Positions 1 to 9,018 of a stretch of DNA of 64,000 bases are shown one piece after another. The translations under genes and the position numbers were made by a program. Numbering within the stretch: the first letter of the stretch is position 1; every line of letters starts with the position of its first letter. Source of the DNA: JAJNPS01 sp031378845 (GTDB lineage Bacteria; Pseudomonadota; Alphaproteobacteria; Rhodobacterales; Rhodobacteraceae); assembly GCA_031378845.1 (NCBI GenBank), contig JANNES010000016.1:61653-125652 (forward strand), read 5' to 3'. The notes under the pieces are model-generated. The model saw nothing but the letters and a program-made list of their open reading frames with translations, made no database searches and had not been told where the DNA came from.

Positions 1-1
1 C

Positions 2-34
2 GACCGGGCCGGGGCTGTGCGCATCTATCGCTGA
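2..34 (+). CDS. Possible C-terminal end of an upstream gene (partial)
   Basis: The first ten codons of frame 2 read to a TGA stop at 32-34. This could be the tail of a gene that starts before the window. Ten residues are too few to name a family. From 35 to 211 I see no gene on either strand, only the presumed promoter region of the transporter that follows. Confidence 0.2.
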   Translation, partial: DRAGAVRIYR

Positions 35-211
35 GCTGCCACTGCACAGAAACGCCGAGAGACTGGCTTTCCCGGCGCAGACGCTGTATCGCACCGCGAC
101 CAGACGACGGATCGCGAGTCAAATTCGGCGGCTTGGCTCAGGACGCCAAAACATGGCGCCACAGCATCGATCAGCGGGCGAACATCGCCGCCCCAAGAAA
201 GACCATGTCGT

Positions 212-1144
212 ATGTCCCTCGCCCAAACCGGTGCAAGTGCCACCAACCTGCGTGGAATTCTTTTGATGGTGTTGGCGATGGCAGGCTTTGCCGTCGAAGA
301 CGCCATGATCAAGGCGGCAAGCGTGACGGTGCCGGTTGGCCAGATCATGCTGGTGATCTCCGTGGCGGGGCTTGTCGTCTTTGCGCTCTGGGCGATCTTG
401 GGCGGACACAACTTGTTCCAGCGCGCAGCCTTTTCCGGCGCCGTGATCGGGCGCACTCTGGCAGAGGTGGTCGGGTCGGGTGGTATCTTGATGGCGCTGT
501 CGCTGGCGCCCCTGTCTTTGGTGTCGGCAATCTTGCAGGCCTCGCCGATCATCGTGGTGGCCGCCGCTGCGATCTTTTTGGGCGAGCAGGTCGGCTGGCG
601 CCGCTGGACCGCCATTCTGATCGGTTTCTGCGGCGTTCTCCTGATCATCCGTCCCGGATCAGATACCTTTGATCCCAATCTGTTATGGGCCGTTGTTGGC
701 GTGATCGGCATGTCGGCGCGCGATATCTTTTCACGCCGGATGGATCCTGCTTTGCCCACTCAGGTCGTGGCCAGCTGGGGCTATATTGGCGTGATCTTGC
801 TGTCGATCGTGATGCTGGCCGCTGCGGGCGGGCCCGTCAGCCCCAACCCGACCGCTTGGGCACAAATCCTCACGGCCATGGTGATCGGATTCTTTGCCTA
901 TTGGGCGATCATCGAGGCCACCCGCGCGGGCGATGTTTCCGTCATCACGCCGTTTCGGTACACGCGCCTGATATTCGCGCTGGGCCTGGGTTTCATGATC
1001 TTTGCCGAACGACCCGACGGCGTCACGCTGATCGGCGCGACACTCGTCATCGCCTCCGGACTATACACACTTTACCGCGAGCGTCGCCGCAAGGTAGAAG
1101 GCCTCAAATCACAACCGGCTGAAGAGCTGAGGAGCACCCAATGA
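212..1144 (+). CDS. DMT-superfamily (EamA) permease
   Basis: A 310-residue inner-membrane protein with about ten hydrophobic segments arranged as two EamA repeats, the usual size and layout of drug/metabolite transporters. The substrate cannot be read from sequence. The first segment begins near residue 14 (motif GILLMVLAMAGFAVEDAM), the second repeat near residue 155. The last codons overlap the enolase start by four bases (ATGA), so the two are probably co-transcribed and translationally coupled, although no functional link is obvious. The C-terminus is a short charged cytoplasmic tail. A generic solute exporter is the safest reading. Confidence 0.85.
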   Translation: MSLAQTGASATNLRGILLMVLAMAGFAVEDAMIKAASVTVPVGQIMLVISVAGLVVFALWAILGGHNLFQRAAFSGAVIGRTLAEVVGSGGILMALSLAPLSLVSAILQASPIIVVAAAAIFLGEQVGWRRWTAILIGFCGVLLIIRPGSDTFDPNLLWAVVGVIGMSARDIFSRRMDPALPTQVVASWGYIGVILLSIVMLAAAGGPVSPNPTAWAQILTAMVIGFFAYWAIIEATRAGDVSVITPFRYTRLIFALGLGFMIFAERPDGVTLIGATLVIASGLYTLYRERRRKVEGLKSQPAEELRSTQ

Positions 1145-2418
1145 GCACGATCATCGACATCCACGCCCGCGAGATCCTCGACAGCCGGGGCAACCCCACC
1201 ATCGAGGTGGATGTGCATCTGGAAAGCGGGGCGATGGGCCGCGCGGCCGTCCCTTCGGGCGCATCGACCGGCGCGCATGAAGCAGTGGAGCGTCGCGATG
1301 GCGACAAGAAACGCTACATGGGCAAGGGCGTTCTGGAGGCAGTCGCCGCCGTAAATGGCGAAATTGCCGAGGAAATCGTGGGATTTGACGCAACCGAGCA
1401 GGTTGGCATCGACCGCACGATGATCGAGATGGATGGCACCCACAACAAGGGCCGTCTGGGTGCGAACGCGATCCTCGGCGTGTCGTTGGCAGTGGCCAAG
1501 GCGGCGGCGGAGTATAGCGGACAGCCGCTTTACCGCTATGTCGGCGGCACCTCGGCGCGCATCCTGCCAGTTCCGATGATGAACATCATCAATGGCGGCC
1601 AGCATGCCGACAACCCGATCGACATTCAGGAATTCATGATCATGCCGGTGGCTGCGGAGAACATCCGCGAGGCCGTCCGCATGGGGTCGGAAATTTTCCA
1701 CACGCTGAAAAAGGAGCTGTCGGCGGCGGGCCACAATACCGGTATCGGCGACGAGGGCGGCTTTGCGCCCAACCTGAAGTCTGCCCGTGAGGCGCTTGAT
1801 TTCATTCTCAAATCCATTGAAAAGGCGGGCTACAAACCGGGCGAGGATGTGTATCTGGCACTCGATTGTGCGGCGACTGAATATTTTAAGGGTGGGCGTT
1901 ACGAAATGTCGGGCGAGGGCAAGTCGCTGTCCGTTGAGGAGAATGTCGATTTCCTGATCGGTCTGGCAAAGGACTACCCGATCATCAGCATCGAGGATGG
2001 CTGTTCCGAGGACGACTGGGCGGGCTGGAAGATGTTGACCGACAAGATCGGCCACAAGCTGCAACTGGTCGGCGACGACCTTTTCGTGACCAACCCCAAG
2101 CGTCTGGCGCAAGGGATCGCGGAGGGTTGCGCCAATTCCATGCTGGTCAAGGTCAACCAGATCGGCACCCTGACCGAGACGCTGGCCGCCGTCGATATGG
2201 CGCACCGGGCAGGCTATACCAACGTGATGAGCCACCGTTCGGGCGAGACCGAGGACAGCACGATTGCGGATCTGGCCGTCGCTACCAATTGCGGACAGAT
2301 CAAGACGGGGTCGCTTTCGCGATCCGACCGGCTGGCCAAATACAACCAGTTGATGCGCATCGAAGAGATATTGGGCGAAACGGCGGAATATGCCGGGCGG
2401 AGCATCCTGCGGGGCTGA
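1141..2418 (+). CDS. eno: Enolase (phosphopyruvate hydratase)
   Basis: 425 residues, the normal length for bacterial enolase. It interconverts 2-phosphoglycerate and phosphoenolpyruvate in the cytoplasm. The N-terminal IHAREILDSRGNPT, the acidic-loop SGASTGAHEA, the metal-binding aspartate in LALDCAATE, the IEDGCSEDDW segment and the C-terminal SHRSGETEDSTIADL with following KTGS are all present, so all catalytic and magnesium ligands appear intact. A GAGGAG ribosome site sits about 6 bases before the ATG, which overlaps the preceding permease stop. A weak hairpin terminator follows. With pgk, class I aldolase and pdhABC nearby, the window supplies much of lower glycolysis. Confidence 0.98.
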   Translation: MSTIIDIHAREILDSRGNPTIEVDVHLESGAMGRAAVPSGASTGAHEAVERRDGDKKRYMGKGVLEAVAAVNGEIAEEIVGFDATEQVGIDRTMIEMDGTHNKGRLGANAILGVSLAVAKAAAEYSGQPLYRYVGGTSARILPVPMMNIINGGQHADNPIDIQEFMIMPVAAENIREAVRMGSEIFHTLKKELSAAGHNTGIGDEGGFAPNLKSAREALDFILKSIEKAGYKPGEDVYLALDCAATEYFKGGRYEMSGEGKSLSVEENVDFLIGLAKDYPIISIEDGCSEDDWAGWKMLTDKIGHKLQLVGDDLFVTNPKRLAQGIAEGCANSMLVKVNQIGTLTETLAAVDMAHRAGYTNVMSHRSGETEDSTIADLAVATNCGQIKTGSLSRSDRLAKYNQLMRIEEILGETAEYAGRSILRG

Positions 2419-2436
2419 GACGCGAGACTCTGGGTT

Positions 2437-2459
2437 AACACGCTGGTTTTGCGTGTTTT
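2437..2459 (+). terminator. Hairpin terminator after eno
   Basis: AACACGC, a 7-base loop, then GCGTGTT followed by TT. The perfect 7-bp stem lies 19 bases after the enolase stop. The T-tract is short, so termination may be partial. The convergent oxidoreductase gene ends about 95 bases further on. Confidence 0.5.
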
Positions 2460-2553
2460 CCGGCGTATGATATCTGTCGAACAAGTGTCGGACATAAGTC
2501 GGACACGTGTGCTGACACGCGTAGCCCGCACGCCGCGATAACGCCCCGCGCAG

Positions 2554-3618
2554 TCAGGCGAAACGGTCGGGGCGATAGGGGGACAGCCACGGGCTTGGCC
2601 CCTGCCCCATGACCTCGGCGGCGACCAGTTCGCCCATCAGCGCGGCGAGCGTCACACCGGAATGCATCACGGCCACCGTCAGACCGGGCGTGACCTGCCC
2701 CACCGCGGGCAGACCATCCGCGGGCATCGGGCGCGCGGCCACGGTGACAGCGGTCCAACGCAGGTCGAGATCGGGAAACAGGGCGGCAACCCGGGATATG
2801 CCTTCGTCTGCCAAAGCCCCCAGTGTGGCGACCAGCCGGTCGCTGGTGTCGGACTGGTGCGACAGCGCGGCCGGGGTCAACAGATGCCCCTCGGCGTCCT
2901 GGCGCAGCTCGCCATCCGGGCCCACAAGGATGTGGTGGATCACGGGGGGCAGGCGTTGGGTGCGGAGCAGCACCGCAGGACGGCGCAGCATTGGAAGGTT
3001 CACGCCCAAGGGGTCAAGCAGACTTTGCGTCGCAGCACCCGTGGCAAGGATCACATGATCGGCAAAGACCGGTCCCTGCTCGGTCAGCACACCGATGACG
3101 CCCGCATCGGACACGGCAAAGCCTGTGATGCCGGTGCCCGACCAGAGTTGCGCGCCGTGATCGGCGGCGGCGGCGAGCAGTCGGGCGGTCAGTGCTGCAG
3201 GGTCCACAGCGCCCTCAGCTGCGAAATGCAGGGCACGGGCGGGGGGCGTGGCAATGCGCGGCTCCAGCGCGCGAAACGCGGGCCGGGCAATTTCGCGCAC
3301 GGGATAAGCCAGGTCACGCAACGACACGGCCATGGCGTCAAACGCGGCACCCGTTTCCTCCCACCAAAGTGTGCCGGACCATTGCACATTGTCGGTGATC
3401 GCGCCGAAGCGATGATAGGCCGCAATCGCCTCGGCGCGCAGCCGGTGATGGGTCGGGTTTGCAAAGAAGCTGGCATTGATCCAGCCAAAACTCTTGCCCG
3501 AGGCCCCGGCGGCAGCGAATGCGGCCTCGATCACGGTGACGCGGGCCTGGGGCGCTAGTCTGTGGGCGATCGCGGCCCCGATGATGCCGGCGCCGACGAT
3601 GAGGACATGGGGTTTCAT
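2554..3618 (-). CDS. FAD-dependent oxidoreductase, DAO family
   Basis: 354 residues. The N-terminus carries the dinucleotide-binding motif GAGIIGAAIAHRLA (residues 8-21) followed by the Glu ending the second strand (VIEA), and the C-terminal part has the family segment around GLTVAVMHSGVTLAALMGELVA. This is the D-amino-acid oxidase / glycine oxidase fold (PF01266). It would oxidise an amine or amino acid, transferring the hydride to FAD, but the substrate is not predictable. It is transcribed divergently from the cupin gene with a 64-base gap holding both promoters and converges on enolase. Confidence 0.85.
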   Translation of the reverse strand: MKPHVLIVGAGIIGAAIAHRLAPQARVTVIEAAFAAAGASGKSFGWINASFFANPTHHRLRAEAIAAYHRFGAITDNVQWSGTLWWEETGAAFDAMAVSLRDLAYPVREIARPAFRALEPRIATPPARALHFAAEGAVDPAALTARLLAAAADHGAQLWSGTGITGFAVSDAGVIGVLTEQGPVFADHVILATGAATQSLLDPLGVNLPMLRRPAVLLRTQRLPPVIHHILVGPDGELRQDAEGHLLTPAALSHQSDTSDRLVATLGALADEGISRVAALFPDLDLRWTAVTVAARPMPADGLPAVGQVTPGLTVAVMHSGVTLAALMGELVAAEVMGQGPSPWLSPYRPDRFA

Positions 3619-3682
3619 GAGGACAAGGTGCCAGATCCGGCAAGGACTGGAAAGCCTTCTGACCCTATCTTATCTTGTCGGA

Positions 3683-4105
3683 ATGGACGCCGACGCAATC
3701 ATCGCCAAGCTGGAACTGACCCCGCACCCGGAGGGCGGATGGTACCGGCAGACATGGACCGGGCCCGAGGGCGGGGGGCGTGCGTCGGGGACGGCGATCT
3801 ACTTCTTGCTCAAGGCGGGCGAGCGCAGCCATTGGCATCGGGTGGATGCTGACGAGATCTGGCTTTGGCATGCGGGCGCAGCACTGATGCTGTCGCTGGG
3901 TTCGGATGACAGCTTGGCGCGTGCCGTGCGGCTGGGTCCGGACGTGCTGGCGGGCGAGGCGCCGCAGGTGGTGGTGCCAAAGGGCTGGTGGCAGGCGGCG
4001 CGTTCCGTCGGGGGCTGGACGCTGGTGAGCTGCACCGTCAGTCCGGGGTTCCGGTTCGAGGGGTTCGAGCTTGCACCGCCCGGTTTTGCAATCCCGGAGG
4101 GCTGA
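3683..4105 (+). CDS. Cupin-fold protein, DUF985 family
   Basis: 140 residues from the ATG at 3683. A longer in-frame reading exists but its extra N-terminus runs antisense into the divergent oxidoreductase gene and looks non-coding. The family opening LELTPHPEGGWYRQTW, the conserved GTAIYFLL and GERSHWHRVDADEIW, and the late VPKGWWQAA and GWTLVSCTVSPGF match DUF985 (PF06172), a single-domain beta-barrel cupin. Members are sometimes described as sugar-epimerase-like, with no settled function. It ends five bases before the desaturase start, so the two form a small operon. Confidence 0.85.
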   Translation: MDADAIIAKLELTPHPEGGWYRQTWTGPEGGGRASGTAIYFLLKAGERSHWHRVDADEIWLWHAGAALMLSLGSDDSLARAVRLGPDVLAGEAPQVVVPKGWWQAARSVGGWTLVSCTVSPGFRFEGFELAPPGFAIPEG

Positions 4106-4109
4106 AGCA

Positions 4110-5000
4110 ATGGACCACCGCGCCTTTGTTGCAAGCCTTGCGCCGGAGCTGCGGGCGGAGTTGACGGCCCCATCGGACCGCGCGGGCCTGGCGCATCTGG
4201 CGGGCCATGCCGGGGCGATTGTGGCGGTGGGGGCACTGATCGCCATGGGGGTGCCGGGATGGTGGGCGCTGATCCCGGTGCAGGGCGTGCTGATCGTGTT
4301 TTTGTTCACGCTGGAGCATGAGGCCACGCACAAGACGCCCTTTGCCAATGCGGCCTTGAACGAATGGGTGGGGCGGGTCTGCGGGTTTTTGTTGCTGCTG
4401 CCCTTTGACTGGTTCAGGTCGTTTCACCTCGCCCATCACCGCTGGACCAATATCGCGGGCAAGGACCCGGAACTGGCGGTCGGCAAGCCGGAAACGCTGC
4501 GGGCCTGGGTCTGGCACGTTTCGGGTCTGCCCTTTTGGCTGGCCGGGACGCGGCTGGTGTTCGGGCTGGCACGCGGTCGCGTCCGGGCAGACTATCTGCC
4601 CGAGGCCGCCTTACCCCGGATGGCGCGCGAGGCGCGCTGGATGCTTGCGGGATACGCGCTTGTGGCGGCCTCGTTCTGGGTGACACCGGTGTTGTTGTGG
4701 GTGTGGATCGTGCCGGTGCTGCTGGGGCAACCCGCGTTGCGGCTGTACCTTCTGGCCGAGCATGGCGATTGCCCGAAGGTGGCCGAGATGTTTCTGAACA
4801 CCCGCACGACGTTCACCAACCCGGTGATCCGGTTTCTTGCGTGGAACATGCCGTACCATACCGAGCACCATGTTTTCCCGCAGGTGCCGTTTCATCAATT
4901 ACCGAATTTAAACAGTTATATGCTGGACTATCTTAAGGTGACTTCCGACGGGTATGCGGCGTTTACCATGGCCTATCTGAAGCGGCGACGCGGATTGTAA
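4110..5000 (+). CDS. Membrane fatty acid desaturase
   Basis: 296 residues with the three histidine clusters of the membrane di-iron desaturase/hydroxylase fold (PF00487): HEATH near residue 72, HLAHH near 109, and HTEHH near 250. Four hydrophobic segments fit a polytopic inner-membrane enzyme. The start at 4110 (MDHRAFVASL) is chosen because the GGAGG at 4096-4100 lies at proper distance, whereas the upstream in-frame Met falls inside the cupin gene. Substrate may be an acyl lipid or a carotenoid-like ring. The histidine boxes do not decide this. Confidence 0.88.
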   Translation: MDHRAFVASLAPELRAELTAPSDRAGLAHLAGHAGAIVAVGALIAMGVPGWWALIPVQGVLIVFLFTLEHEATHKTPFANAALNEWVGRVCGFLLLLPFDWFRSFHLAHHRWTNIAGKDPELAVGKPETLRAWVWHVSGLPFWLAGTRLVFGLARGRVRADYLPEAALPRMAREARWMLAGYALVAASFWVTPVLLWVWIVPVLLGQPALRLYLLAEHGDCPKVAEMFLNTRTTFTNPVIRFLAWNMPYHTEHHVFPQVPFHQLPNLNSYMLDYLKVTSDGYAAFTMAYLKRRRGL

Positions 5001-5053
5001 GGGGCACAACTTCGCCCGTGGCGCGGCGATGCATTCGGGACTAGGCAGGTTGT

Positions 5054-5959
5054 ATGAGCGAAAACCCCGACAATACCGATTCCCCCCGTGGACTGGCCTT
5101 TGCGGTCACCGCCTATCTGCTCTGGGGGTTCTTGCCGATCTACATGAAGGCGCTGGCGCACATCTCGCCCGCCGAGGTGATCGCGCATCGGGTGATCTGG
5201 TCGGTGCCGATTGCGGGGGCGGTCCTGATCTGGCTGGGGCGGACGGCGGATCTGCGGGTGGCGCTGCGCAGCCCGCGGCTTTTGGGGATGGCCTGCATGA
5301 CGGCGGCGCTGATCACGGTCAACTGGGGCATTTATGTCTGGGCCATTGGGTCCGGCAACACCTTGGATGCGGCCCTGGGCTATTACATCAACCCCTTGTT
5401 CAGCGTGTTTCTTGGTGCGGTGCTCTTGGGCGAACGGCTCGATCGTGCGCAGATGGCGGCGATTGCGCTGGCCGCTTTGGCGGTTGCGATCCTGACCTAT
5501 GATACCGGCCGGCTGCCCCTGGTTGCGCTTGGTTTGACGGTGACCTGGGGCATCTACGCCTACCTCAAGAAAAGCCTTCCGTTGGGCCCCAACCAGGGCT
5601 TCATGCTGGAAGTGCTGATCTTGCTGCCGATTGCGCTGGGGTATTTCGGCTGGCTGGTCGCCACGCGGCAAAGCCATTTCGCGGTGGGCGTGCCGGGCGA
5701 TACCTGGCTGCTTTTGGGTTGCGGGCTCGTCACGGCGGTGCCGCTGATGATCTATGCCAATGGCGCAAAGCTCTTGCGGCTGTCGACCATCGGCATCTTG
5801 CAATACATCGCGCCGACAATGATTTTCCTGACGGCGGTCTTTGTCTTTGACGAGCCCTTTGGCACCGCGCGGATGATCGCATTCCCGATGATCTGGGCCG
5901 CATTGGTGATCTATACCGGCGCCTTGATCAGCCAGGCGCGGGCACGGTCGGCCGGCTGA
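5054..5959 (+). CDS. rarD: RarD-type EamA permease
   Basis: 301 residues, about ten membrane spans. The opening (GLAFAVTAYLLWGFLPIYMK, IAHRVIWSVP) and the internal NWGIYVWAI and YYINPLFSV are typical of the RarD family (TIGR00688), named for its link to chloramphenicol sensitivity. The natural substrate is not established. An AGGCAGG sequence precedes the ATG. The 3' end overlaps the convergent anmK gene by 32 bases. Confidence 0.88.
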   Translation: MSENPDNTDSPRGLAFAVTAYLLWGFLPIYMKALAHISPAEVIAHRVIWSVPIAGAVLIWLGRTADLRVALRSPRLLGMACMTAALITVNWGIYVWAIGSGNTLDAALGYYINPLFSVFLGAVLLGERLDRAQMAAIALAALAVAILTYDTGRLPLVALGLTVTWGIYAYLKKSLPLGPNQGFMLEVLILLPIALGYFGWLVATRQSHFAVGVPGDTWLLLGCGLVTAVPLMIYANGAKLLRLSTIGILQYIAPTMIFLTAVFVFDEPFGTARMIAFPMIWAALVIYTGALISQARARSAG

Positions 5960-7040
5960 TCCGCCCGCCACCGATGGCCGTGGCAACCCCGGTCGTGCTG
6001 GGCCCCGAGGTCGGCAGACCCCGCTGGACCCGCACCGCGAGATAAGCAAATGCCTGCGCCTCCAGCATGTCGCCATTGAGGCCGACCGCCTCGACCGGGT
6101 CGACCTGCAGGGCGAGGCGGGTGCGGAGTTCGCGCATCAAAACCGGGTTCAGTCGCCCGCCCCCGGTGACCAGAACGCCGGCAGGCGGGGCCGGGCAATG
6201 CTCCATTCCGCGCACGACCGAGGCGGCTGCAATTGCGGTCAGCGTCGCGGCTGCGTCTTCGGTCGAAACCGCATCAAATGTTCGAAAAATGCTATCAAAT
6301 GTGCCACGATCCAAGGATTTTGGTGGAATTTTGTAGAAAAATGCATTATGCAAAAACTGCTGGACCGTTGCTTCATCGACAGACCCCTGCGCAGCCAAAG
6401 CGCCGTCGCGGTCGAATTCCACACCCAGCCGCGCGCGCAAGAGATCGTTGACAGGCGCATTGGCGGGACCGGTATCAAAGGCCAGAAGCGCGCCCGGAGC
6501 CTCAGGCTTGTCCACTGTCGGGTCGACCCAAGTCAAGTTGCCGACCCCCCCAAGATTCAAGAAAACGACCGGCGCCTTGGCCCCCATCCAGCGGGCGCAG
6601 GCGTGGTGGAAAAAGGGCGCAAGCGGCGCCCCCTGCCCGCCCATCGCGACATCGTTGGCGCGAAAGTCCCAGACGACAGGCAGCCCCAGAACCTCGGCCA
6701 GCAAAGCGCCGTCGCCCGCCTGATGCGTGCCACGCCCGCCCGGATCATGCGCCAGCGTCTGGCCGTGAAAGCCCACGAGATCCACGCCGTGAAAGCGCGA
6801 CAGGACCTCGGCATGGGTGGCCTCGACCAGCTCGGCTGCGGCTTGCACATTCGGGTCGCCGGGCCATTGGCCCAAGGCACTGCGCAAGATCGCCTGTTCA
6901 TCAGGCGCATAGGGGCGATAGGCATGCGGGCCAAAGTCCAGGATGCTGTGGCCATCGGTCTGCACCATCGCCGCATCGACGCCGTCCAGCGACGTGCCCG
7001 ACATCGCGCCCAATGCCCAAAGGGCCCCGGATTTCAGCAT
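5928..7040 (-). CDS. anmK: Anhydro-N-acetylmuramic acid kinase
   Basis: 370 residues, the usual length. AnmK cleaves the 1,6-anhydro ring of anhydro-MurNAc from recycled peptidoglycan and phosphorylates it with ATP to MurNAc-6-phosphate. The diagnostic GAMSGTSLDGVD near residue 11 (phosphate loop), VGFHGQTLAHDP and the late VTGGGRLNPVLM are all present. The start at 7040 (MLKSGALWAL) is preferred because the longer in-frame extension runs into the divergent tyrS gene. Spacing to the tyrS start is 57 bases. MurQ and NagK partners are not in the window. Confidence 0.95.
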   Translation of the reverse strand: MLKSGALWALGAMSGTSLDGVDAAMVQTDGHSILDFGPHAYRPYAPDEQAILRSALGQWPGDPNVQAAAELVEATHAEVLSRFHGVDLVGFHGQTLAHDPGGRGTHQAGDGALLAEVLGLPVVWDFRANDVAMGGQGAPLAPFFHHACARWMGAKAPVVFLNLGGVGNLTWVDPTVDKPEAPGALLAFDTGPANAPVNDLLRARLGVEFDRDGALAAQGSVDEATVQQFLHNAFFYKIPPKSLDRGTFDSIFRTFDAVSTEDAAATLTAIAAASVVRGMEHCPAPPAGVLVTGGGRLNPVLMRELRTRLALQVDPVEAVGLNGDMLEAQAFAYLAVRVQRGLPTSGPSTTGVATAIGGGRISRPTVPAPG

Positions 7041-7097
7041 CTTCCCCTTGGCCCCTCGCCCCGGTATATCGCCCACAGCATAAAGCACGAGGGTGCC

Positions 7098-8348
7098 ATG
7101 ACCTACCATCCGAAATCCGAATTCTTGCACGAACTGATCGCACGCGGCTTTTTGGCCGACTGCACGGATTATCAGGGCCTCGACGAGCGTTTGTCCAAGG
7201 GCATGATCACGGGCTATATCGGGTTCGATCTGACGGCGTCGTCGCTGCATATCGGCAATCTGGTGCAGATCATGCTGTTGCGTTGGCTACAAAAAACCGG
7301 GCATCGCCCGATCACGCTGATGGGGGGTGGGACGACCAAGGTTGGTGATCCGTCAGGCAAGGACGAGATGCGCAAGATGCTGTCGGTTGATCAGATCAAC
7401 GCGAATGCCGACAGCATCCGGACGGTCTTTTCGCGCTACATTTCCTATGGCGACGGGCCGACGGACTCGCCCCTCGTCAACAATGCCGAATGGCTCGACA
7501 AGCTGGGATACATCGAGTTTCTGCGCGATATCGGCCCGCATTTCACCATCAATCGGCTTTTGTCGTTTGAGTCCGTGAAGTCGCGGCTGGACCGGGAACA
7601 ATCGCTGAGTTTCATCGAATTCAACTACATGCTGCTGCAGGCCTATGATTTTCTGGAACTGCATCGCCGCTATGGCACGATCCTGCAGATGGGTGGATCG
7701 GACCAGTGGGGCAACATCGTGTCGGGCACGGATCTGATCCGGCGCGTCATGGCGACCGAGGCGTTCGGCCTGACGACGCCGCTGGTGACCCGCTCGGATG
7801 GCAAGAAGATGGGCAAGTCGGTCGATGGCGCGGTCTGGCTGAACGCAGACCGGATGGCGCCGTATGAATTCTCGCAGTGGTGGCGCAACGTGGCGGACGC
7901 CGATGTGGCCAAGTTCCTGAAAATGTTCACCGAACTGGATGTGGCGGAGTGCGACCGGCTGGGTGCGCTTGGCGGGTCGGAAATCAACGCGGCGAAAATC
8001 CGGCTGGCCAATGAGGTGACCGGATTGTTGCACGGGGCCGATGCGGCGCGGGCTGCGGAAGCGACGGCGCGCGAGGTGTTCGAGCAGGGTGGTATCGGGG
8101 ACGATTTGCCCACGGTGCATGTCACCGCGTCTGAGGCCGCCGATGGACTGGGCATCGTGCAACTGCTCGTCCGCACGGGGCTGGCGGCCTCGGGCAAGGA
8201 TGCCAAGCGCCTGATCGCCGAAGGCGGCGCGCGGATGAACGATAACATCGTGACCGATCCCGGACTGCGCATCGGGGCCAGGGAACTGGCGGAACCGGTG
8301 AAGCTGACGGCGGGCAAGAAGCGGCACGCGCTGGTGGTGTTGGGATAG
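7098..8348 (+). CDS. tyrS: Tyrosyl-tRNA synthetase
   Basis: 416 residues. Class I synthetase charging tRNA-Tyr. The HIGH-type signature appears as HIGN at residues 51-54, the KMSKS loop as KKMGKS near residue 235, and a C-terminal S4-like RNA-binding region near residues 350-410 (AKRLIAEGGARMNDN). The start at 7098 is preceded by GAGGG, and an open frame far upstream is antisense to anmK. The TyrRS-S type of about 416 residues fits Rhodobacterales. Confidence 0.97.
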   Translation: MTYHPKSEFLHELIARGFLADCTDYQGLDERLSKGMITGYIGFDLTASSLHIGNLVQIMLLRWLQKTGHRPITLMGGGTTKVGDPSGKDEMRKMLSVDQINANADSIRTVFSRYISYGDGPTDSPLVNNAEWLDKLGYIEFLRDIGPHFTINRLLSFESVKSRLDREQSLSFIEFNYMLLQAYDFLELHRRYGTILQMGGSDQWGNIVSGTDLIRRVMATEAFGLTTPLVTRSDGKKMGKSVDGAVWLNADRMAPYEFSQWWRNVADADVAKFLKMFTELDVAECDRLGALGGSEINAAKIRLANEVTGLLHGADAARAAEATAREVFEQGGIGDDLPTVHVTASEAADGLGIVQLLVRTGLAASGKDAKRLIAEGGARMNDNIVTDPGLRIGARELAEPVKLTAGKKRHALVVLG

Positions 8349-8358
8349 ATGCGCGGAT

Positions 8359-8377
8359 GATGGGCAGATTGCCCATC
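8359..8377 (+). terminator. Inverted repeat after tyrS
   Basis: GATGGGCA, 3-base loop, TGCCCATC: a perfect 8-bp stem 10 bases after the tyrS stop, between convergent genes. The following bases are only TTG, so it is a terminator candidate rather than a clear intrinsic terminator. A second GC-rich hairpin lies at 8416-8436. Confidence 0.45.
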
Positions 8378-8415
8378 TTGCGAAATTCATCTTTGCAAAA
8401 ATATCCCACGGGGGT

Positions 8416-8436
8416 GCGGGGGCGTGAAACCCCCGC
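8416..8436. terminator. GC-rich hairpin between tyrS and cyclophilin gene
   Basis: GCGGGGG, 7-base loop, CCCCCGC, a 7-bp stem lying just beyond the end of the minus-strand cyclophilin gene. It could serve as its terminator or be a dispersed palindromic repeat. No T-tract on either strand. Confidence 0.35.
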
Positions 8437-8448
8437 TCCGACCGAAGA

Positions 8449-9018
8449 TCAGGGTGCTACGGTCACCTTGGCCATCACATCTGGCGCGCTGCTCACTTCA
8501 CCATTGGCACCATCGCCGCGCTTGATCGCATCGACCACGTCCATCCCGGAAATGACTTGTCCGACCACAGTGTACTGGCCGTCCAGAAATTCACCCGGCG
8601 CGAACATGATGAAGAACTGGCTGTTGGCGCTGTCGGGGTCCTGCGAGCGTGCCATGCCGACGACACCGCGCTGAAAGGATACATCCGAGAACTCTGCCGG
8701 AATGTCGGGCCTGGACGATCCGCCCATCCCGGCCTGGGCCAGATCCCCGTCCGATCTGCCGAACTGCACGTCGCCTGTCTGCGCCATGAAGCCGTCAATC
8801 ACGCGGTGAAAGACCACGCCGTCATAGGCCCCCTCCGCCGCAAGGGCGCTGATCTGTGCCACGTGCAGGGGTGCGGTGTCGGAAGCCATGTCGATGACGA
8901 TGGTGCCATTGGCCTGACCTGTGACCTCGATCGTCATGTTCGGGCCGGGGCCGTCCTCTTGTGCCAAAGCGGTGCTGGCAAGCAGGGCGAAAACGAGCGC
9001 GAGGTGTTTACTGAACAT
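8449..9018 (-). CDS. Peptidyl-prolyl isomerase (cyclophilin), probably exported
   Basis: 189 residues with an N-terminal signal peptide (hydrophobic core LALVFALLASTALA, cut likely after ALA near residue 19), then a cyclophilin domain: VVFHRVIDGFMAQTGD, AEFSDVSFQRGVVGMARS, NSQFFIMFAP, and YTVVGQVISGMDVVDAI. It would speed proline isomerisation in the periplasm. It is the second gene of a pair, overlapping the cytoplasmic paralogue upstream by 11 bases, which suggests a tandem duplication with one copy gaining a signal peptide. Confidence 0.93.
   Translation of the reverse strand: MFSKHLALVFALLASTALAQEDGPGPNMTIEVTGQANGTIVIDMASDTAPLHVAQISALAAEGAYDGVVFHRVIDGFMAQTGDVQFGRSDGDLAQAGMGGSSRPDIPAEFSDVSFQRGVVGMARSQDPDSANSQFFIMFAPGEFLDGQYTVVGQVISGMDVVDAIKRGDGANGEVSSAPDVMAKVTVAP

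Noticed and set aside
1072..2484. Long antisense frame over enolase
   Set aside because: Shadow of enolase caused by high-GC third positions. No ribosome site or motif.
2461..2520. Short direct repeats of TGTCCGAC-like words between eno and the oxidoreductase
   Set aside because: Only three imperfect copies over about 40 bases, with irregular spacing. Not a CRISPR or iteron array.
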